A stretch of 7,727 nt of DNA, taken from BS750m-G62 sp964577175. GTDB taxonomy: Bacteria; Planctomycetota; Phycisphaerae; FEN-1346. The stretch covers positions 1 to 7,727 of the forward strand of contig CAZNYC010000167.1 in NCBI GenBank assembly GCA_964577175.1. Direction: 5' to 3'. A model generated the notes under the pieces. The model saw only the letters and a program-made list of their open reading frames with translations. It made no database searches and was not told the DNA's origin. The position numbers and the translations under genes were made by a program. Positions 4,690-7,727 of the stretch are shown one piece after another. Within the stretch, counting starts at the first letter, position 1, and every line of letters begins with the position of its first letter.

Positions 4690-7554
4690 ATGGAGTGGCA
4701 CATCGAAGTCCGGTTCCGGCCCGGGGCCTACGATGCCCACGGGCACGAGGTCCTGGAAGAGGTCCGGGAACTGGGCCTTGACCGCATCGAGGCCGTCGAG
4801 GCGTCGCGCCTCTTCACGCTCGACACCGACGCCTCCGCCGACGACGTGGAGCGCGTGGCCGCCGACCTCCTGACCGACCCCGTCGTGGAGCGGTACGTAG
4901 TGACGGACGGCTCTCCGGCCGGCGAAACCGACCCCCGGCCCGCCGTCACCGTCCGCCGCAAGCCCGGCGTGATGGACCCGGTGGCCTTGTCGACCCTCCA
5001 GGCGGCCGAGGACATGGGCATGGCCGTCGACCGCTGCGCCACGGCCCGCAAATACTACTTCGCCGGCAGCCCGTCGAAGGAGGACCTGGAAACGGCCGCC
5101 CGGGCCATCCTGGCCAACCCCGTCATCGAAGACGTGGCCTTCGACGGGCCGGAGGGCTCGGTCTTCCGCGACGCCCCGCCGTTCGCGTTCCGCCTCGTCC
5201 ACGTGCCCGTCACCGAGGCGGACGACGAGGCCCTGCTTGCCATCAGCCGGCAGGGCGGCCTGTTCCTGAACCTCCGGGAGATGCAGGCCATCCGCGACCA
5301 CTTCCGCGGCCTGGGGCGGGACCCGACCGACGTGGAACTCGAAACCCTCGCCCAGACGTGGTCGGAGCACTGCGTCCACAAGACGCTCAAGGGGCGCGTC
5401 ACGTTCGAGGGCGAGACGATCGACAATCTCCTCGCCTCGACCATCGCCCGGGTCACCCGCGAACTCGACCGCCCGTGGTGCGTCTCCGTCTTCGAGGACA
5501 ACGCCGGCGTCGTCGAATTCGACGGCGAGGCGTGCGTCTGCTTCAAGGTGGAGACGCACAACCACCCGTCCGCCCTGGAACCGTACGGGGGTGCGGCCAC
5601 GGGCATCGGCGGCGTCATCCGCGACCCCCTCGGTACGGGCATGGGCTCCAAGCCCATCCTGAACACCGACGTCTTCTGCTTCGCCCCGCCCACGTACCCC
5701 GCCGAGAAACTGCCGCCCGGTGTTCTGCATCCCAAACGGATCATGCGCGGCGTGGTGAGCGGCGTGCGCGACTACGGCAACCGGATGGGCATCCCCACGG
5801 CAAACGGGGCTCTGTACTTCGACGACCGCTACCTCGGCAACCCGCTCGTCTACTGCGGCAACGTGGGCCTCCTGCCGCGCGACAAGTGCTTCAAGCACCA
5901 GAAGGCGGGCGACCTGGTCGTCGTGGTCGGCGGCGGGACGGGACGCGACGGCATCCACGGGGCCACGTTCTCGAGCGGCGAACTGACGCACACCACCGGC
6001 GACGAGTTCAGCCACGCCGTCCAGATCGGCAACCCGATCGTCGAGAAGAAGATGACCGACGTCCTCCTCGTCGCCCGCGACCGGGGACTCTATTCCGCGA
6101 TTACGGACTGCGGCGCGGGAGGCCTGTCGTCCAGCGTCGGCGAAATGGGCGCCGAACTCGGGGCCGAGGTCGACCTGGAGAAAGTGCCCCTGAAGTACCA
6201 GGGCCTCTCGTACACCGAGATCTGGATCTCCGAGGCCCAGGAACGCATGACCCTGGCCGTCCCGCCCGACCGCGCCGAGGAATTGCTCGCCCTGTTCGCG
6301 AGCGAGGACGTCATGGCCACCGTCATCGGCCGGTTCACCGACACCGGCCGCCTCGTCCTCCGGTACGAGGGCCACCAGGTGGCCGACCTCGACATGGACT
6401 TCCTCCACAACGGCGTGCCGCGGCGGGAACTGACGGCCGAGTGGGTGCCACCCCGCCACGAGGAACCGGACCTGCCCGAGCAGGACGACTACACGGACGA
6501 CCTGCTGGCCGTCCTCAGCGCGTGGAACGTCTGCTCCAAGGAATGGGTCGTCCGCCAGTACGACCACGAGGTCCAGGGGCAGACGGTCGTCAAGCCGCTC
6601 GTCGGCGCGAAGGAGGACGGGCCCGGCGACGCCTGTGTCATCACGCCCCTGCTCGGCAGCCGGAAGGGCCTGGCGGTGGCCTGCGGCATGAACCCGAAGT
6701 ATGGCGACGTCGACCCGTACGCGATGGCGGCGGCGGGCATCGACGAGGCCGTCCGGAACCTCGTGGCCGTCGGAGGCCGGCCCGACCGCGTCGCCCTCCT
6801 CGACAACTTCTGCTGGGGCAACTGCGACAAGCCCGACCGCCTCGGCGCGCTCGTCCTGGCGTGCAAGGCGTGCTACGACGTGGCCACCGCGTACGGCGCC
6901 CCGTTCATCTCGGGCAAGGACAGCCTGAACAACGAGTACGATACGGGCGAGGGGACGATCGTTATCCCGCCCACCCTGCTCATCAGCGCCCTCACCATCG
7001 TCGACGACGTGGGCCGGTGCGTCACGATGGACCTGAAGGCGCCCGGCAGCCCGGTGTACCTGGTGGGCGAAACGCGGGACGCGTGCGGCGGGTCGCACTG
7101 GTTCGCCCTGAAGGGCGCCGTCGGCCGCGACGTGCCGAAGGTGGACCTGGAGGCGGCGCCGGACATCTTCGCGGCCGTCCACGCCGCCATCGCCGACGGA
7201 TGCGTCCGGGCGTGCCACGACCTCTCCGAAGGGGGCCTGGCTGTCGCGGCGGCCGAGATGGCCTTCGCCGCCGACCTGGGCTTACGCCTCGAACTCGAAA
7301 ACGTGCCGCGCGCCGACGGCCTGCGCGACGCCGGGCGCATCCTGTTCAGCGAATCGACCACGCGGTTCCTCATCGAGGTCCACCGCGAACGGGTCATCGA
7401 GTTCGAAAAGCACGTGACCGGTGTGCCGTGGGGCCGCGTCGGCGAGGTCACCGATTCGGGCCGGCTCGTCGTCGCCGGTATCGGCGGACGGACGGTCCTC
7501 GACGCCGCCTGTGACGCGATGCGCGAGGCCTGGCAGGCGCCGCTGGCGTGGTAA
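4690..7554 (+). CDS. purL: Phosphoribosylformylglycinamidine synthase PurL with fused N-terminal PurS-like repeats
   Basis: A 954-residue FGAM synthase, which converts FGAR, ATP and glutamine-derived ammonia to FGAM in purine synthesis. Small PurL proteins have about 730 residues and the large E. coli type about 1295. The extra N-terminus holds two PurS-like units: about 3-72 (VRFRPGAYDAHGHEVLEEV) and about 84-151 (VTVRRKPGVMDPVALSTLQA). Next comes the linker with TWSEHCVHKT (223-232), then the first AIR-synthase-like half with KVETHNHPSA (286-295), GGAATGIGGVIRDPLGTG (300-317) and YGNRMGIPTANG (362-373), and a second half with ISGKDSLNNEY (740-750) and HDLSEGGLAVA (843-853). The protein ends at 954 with no glutaminase domain, so a separate PurQ, not in this window, must supply ammonia. 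The start is supported by AGAAAGG ending 9 nt before the ATG. tyrA lies 45 bp upstream; the pairing has no pathway logic that I know of. Confidence 0.96.
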   Translation: MEWHIEVRFRPGAYDAHGHEVLEEVRELGLDRIEAVEASRLFTLDTDASADDVERVAADLLTDPVVERYVVTDGSPAGETDPRPAVTVRRKPGVMDPVALSTLQAAEDMGMAVDRCATARKYYFAGSPSKEDLETAARAILANPVIEDVAFDGPEGSVFRDAPPFAFRLVHVPVTEADDEALLAISRQGGLFLNLREMQAIRDHFRGLGRDPTDVELETLAQTWSEHCVHKTLKGRVTFEGETIDNLLASTIARVTRELDRPWCVSVFEDNAGVVEFDGEACVCFKVETHNHPSALEPYGGAATGIGGVIRDPLGTGMGSKPILNTDVFCFAPPTYPAEKLPPGVLHPKRIMRGVVSGVRDYGNRMGIPTANGALYFDDRYLGNPLVYCGNVGLLPRDKCFKHQKAGDLVVVVGGGTGRDGIHGATFSSGELTHTTGDEFSHAVQIGNPIVEKKMTDVLLVARDRGLYSAITDCGAGGLSSSVGEMGAELGAEVDLEKVPLKYQGLSYTEIWISEAQERMTLAVPPDRAEELLALFASEDVMATVIGRFTDTGRLVLRYEGHQVADLDMDFLHNGVPRRELTAEWVPPRHEEPDLPEQDDYTDDLLAVLSAWNVCSKEWVVRQYDHEVQGQTVVKPLVGAKEDGPGDACVITPLLGSRKGLAVACGMNPKYGDVDPYAMAAAGIDEAVRNLVAVGGRPDRVALLDNFCWGNCDKPDRLGALVLACKACYDVATAYGAPFISGKDSLNNEYDTGEGTIVIPPTLLISALTIVDDVGRCVTMDLKAPGSPVYLVGETRDACGGSHWFALKGAVGRDVPKVDLEAAPDIFAAVHAAIADGCVRACHDLSEGGLAVAAAEMAFAADLGLRLELENVPRADGLRDAGRILFSESTTRFLIEVHRERVIEFEKHVTGVPWGRVGEVTDSGRLVVAGIGGRTVLDAACDAMREAWQAPLAW

Positions 7555-7568
7555 AACAACAAAACAAC
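7553..7568. repeat. Tandem AAAACAAC duplication at the purL stop
   Basis: Two head-to-tail copies of AAAACAAC (7553-7560 and 7561-7568). They overlap the TAA of purL and lie directly next to the GTCATTCTGAG repeat. The A-rich stretch stands out from the GC-rich surroundings. It may be a remnant of repeat insertion or simple slippage. Confidence 0.5.
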
Positions 7569-7571
7569 GAG

Positions 7572-7658
7572 GTCATTCTGAGGGCCGTGAGGCCCGAAGC
7601 ATGCCCTGAGCGAGGCGTAGCCGAGTCGAACGGGAATCTCGCCGTGGCTGTTGCCGTT
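7572..7658 (+). repeat. GTCATTCTGAG intergenic repeat, longer copy
   Basis: Begins GTCATTCTGAGG, then GGGCC-GTGA-GGCCC (7582-7595, a 5-bp stem with a GNRA-type loop), CGAAGCAT, 35 extra bases (7603-7637) and CTCGCC, ending with GCTGTTGCCGTT. The left half of the element at 1314-1425 shows the same order (GTCATTCTGAGG, GGCC-GTCA-GGCC, CGAAGCAT, CTCGCC, CGTTGCCGTT) without the 35 bases. The extra segment contains GAGCGAGGCGTAGCCGAGTC, the type of motif common in dispersed bacterial intergenic repeats. It begins 17 bp after the purL stop. No open frame here shows coding features. Confidence 0.7.
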
Positions 7659-7677
7659 CCGCCTTTCGCACGGCCGG

Positions 7678-7705
7678 GTGCCACGGATTGCTTGCCAATC
7701 CGTGC
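7678..7705 (+). repeat. GTGCCACGG hairpin repeat, copy C
   Basis: GTGCCACGG opens a perfect 9-bp stem, CACGGATTG (7682-7690) and CAATCCGTG (7696-7704), with loop CTTGC. It shares GTGCCACGG, a CTTG-containing loop and CCGTGC with copy A at 2528-2556, while the inner stem bases differ (ATTG/CAAT against CCGG/CCGG). No T-run follows. It could help define the 3' end of the tyrA-purL transcript. The last 22 bases of the window show nothing further. Confidence 0.7.
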
Positions 7706-7727
7706 CTGCTGGTCCGAGAACACGGTT

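Noticed and set aside
4321..7218. A 965-codon open frame on the strand opposite purL
   Set aside because: It overlaps purL, whose motifs are unmistakable. Its translation is rich in Val, Gly, Ala, Asp and His with no recognisable domain, as expected when GC-rich codons are read on the other strand.
1..7727. CRISPR array, tRNA/rRNA gene, phage or defence island
   Set aside because: No regularly spaced direct repeats, no cloverleaf or rRNA-like stretch, and no integrase, nuclease or phage gene was seen on either strand.

Overview
The window is GC-rich, gene-dense bacterial DNA that is mostly housekeeping. The organism cannot be named from the sequence alone. Three things fit a Planctomycetota-like or similar environmental lineage: a Hanks-type Ser/Thr kinase beside core metabolic genes, a stand-alone AccA, and intergenic hairpin repeats of a kind I associate with that phylum. 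This assignment is inference.

Layout. Positions 1-3514 are all transcribed leftward (minus strand). In transcription order they hold a short Ser/Thr protein kinase gene (2660-3514), accA (1458-2444, acetyl-CoA carboxylase carboxyltransferase alpha subunit), an exported thioredoxin-fold/TPR protein (198-1232) and a DUF433 gene cut by the left edge (1-173). A 281-bp divergent region (3515-3795) has a plausible sigma70-type promoter for each side. Rightward come tyrA (3796-4644, prephenate/arogenate dehydrogenase) and purL (4690-7554, FGAM synthase). These two are 45 bp apart and probably form one transcript. The last 173 bp hold only repeats.

How the genes relate. accA, tyrA and purL feed fatty acid, tyrosine and purine synthesis, but they are not steps of one pathway. 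The thioredoxin/TPR gene and the DUF433 gene are only 24 bp apart and probably co-transcribed. The kinase has lost the usual glycine-rich loop and has DFA in place of DFG, yet keeps the catalytic Lys, HRD and APE. PurL is of intermediate size: it carries two PurS-like repeats at its N-terminus and no glutaminase domain, so it should need a separate PurQ but not PurS.

The intergenic DNA carries two families of dispersed repeat. One starts GTCATTCTGAG: two copies face each other at 1314-1425, and a third, at 7572-7658, has 35 extra bases. The other is a GTGCCACGG hairpin, at 2528-2556, 2574-2601 (opposite orientation) and 7678-7705. I saw no RNA gene, CRISPR array, transposase or phage gene, and no clearly new multi-gene system.
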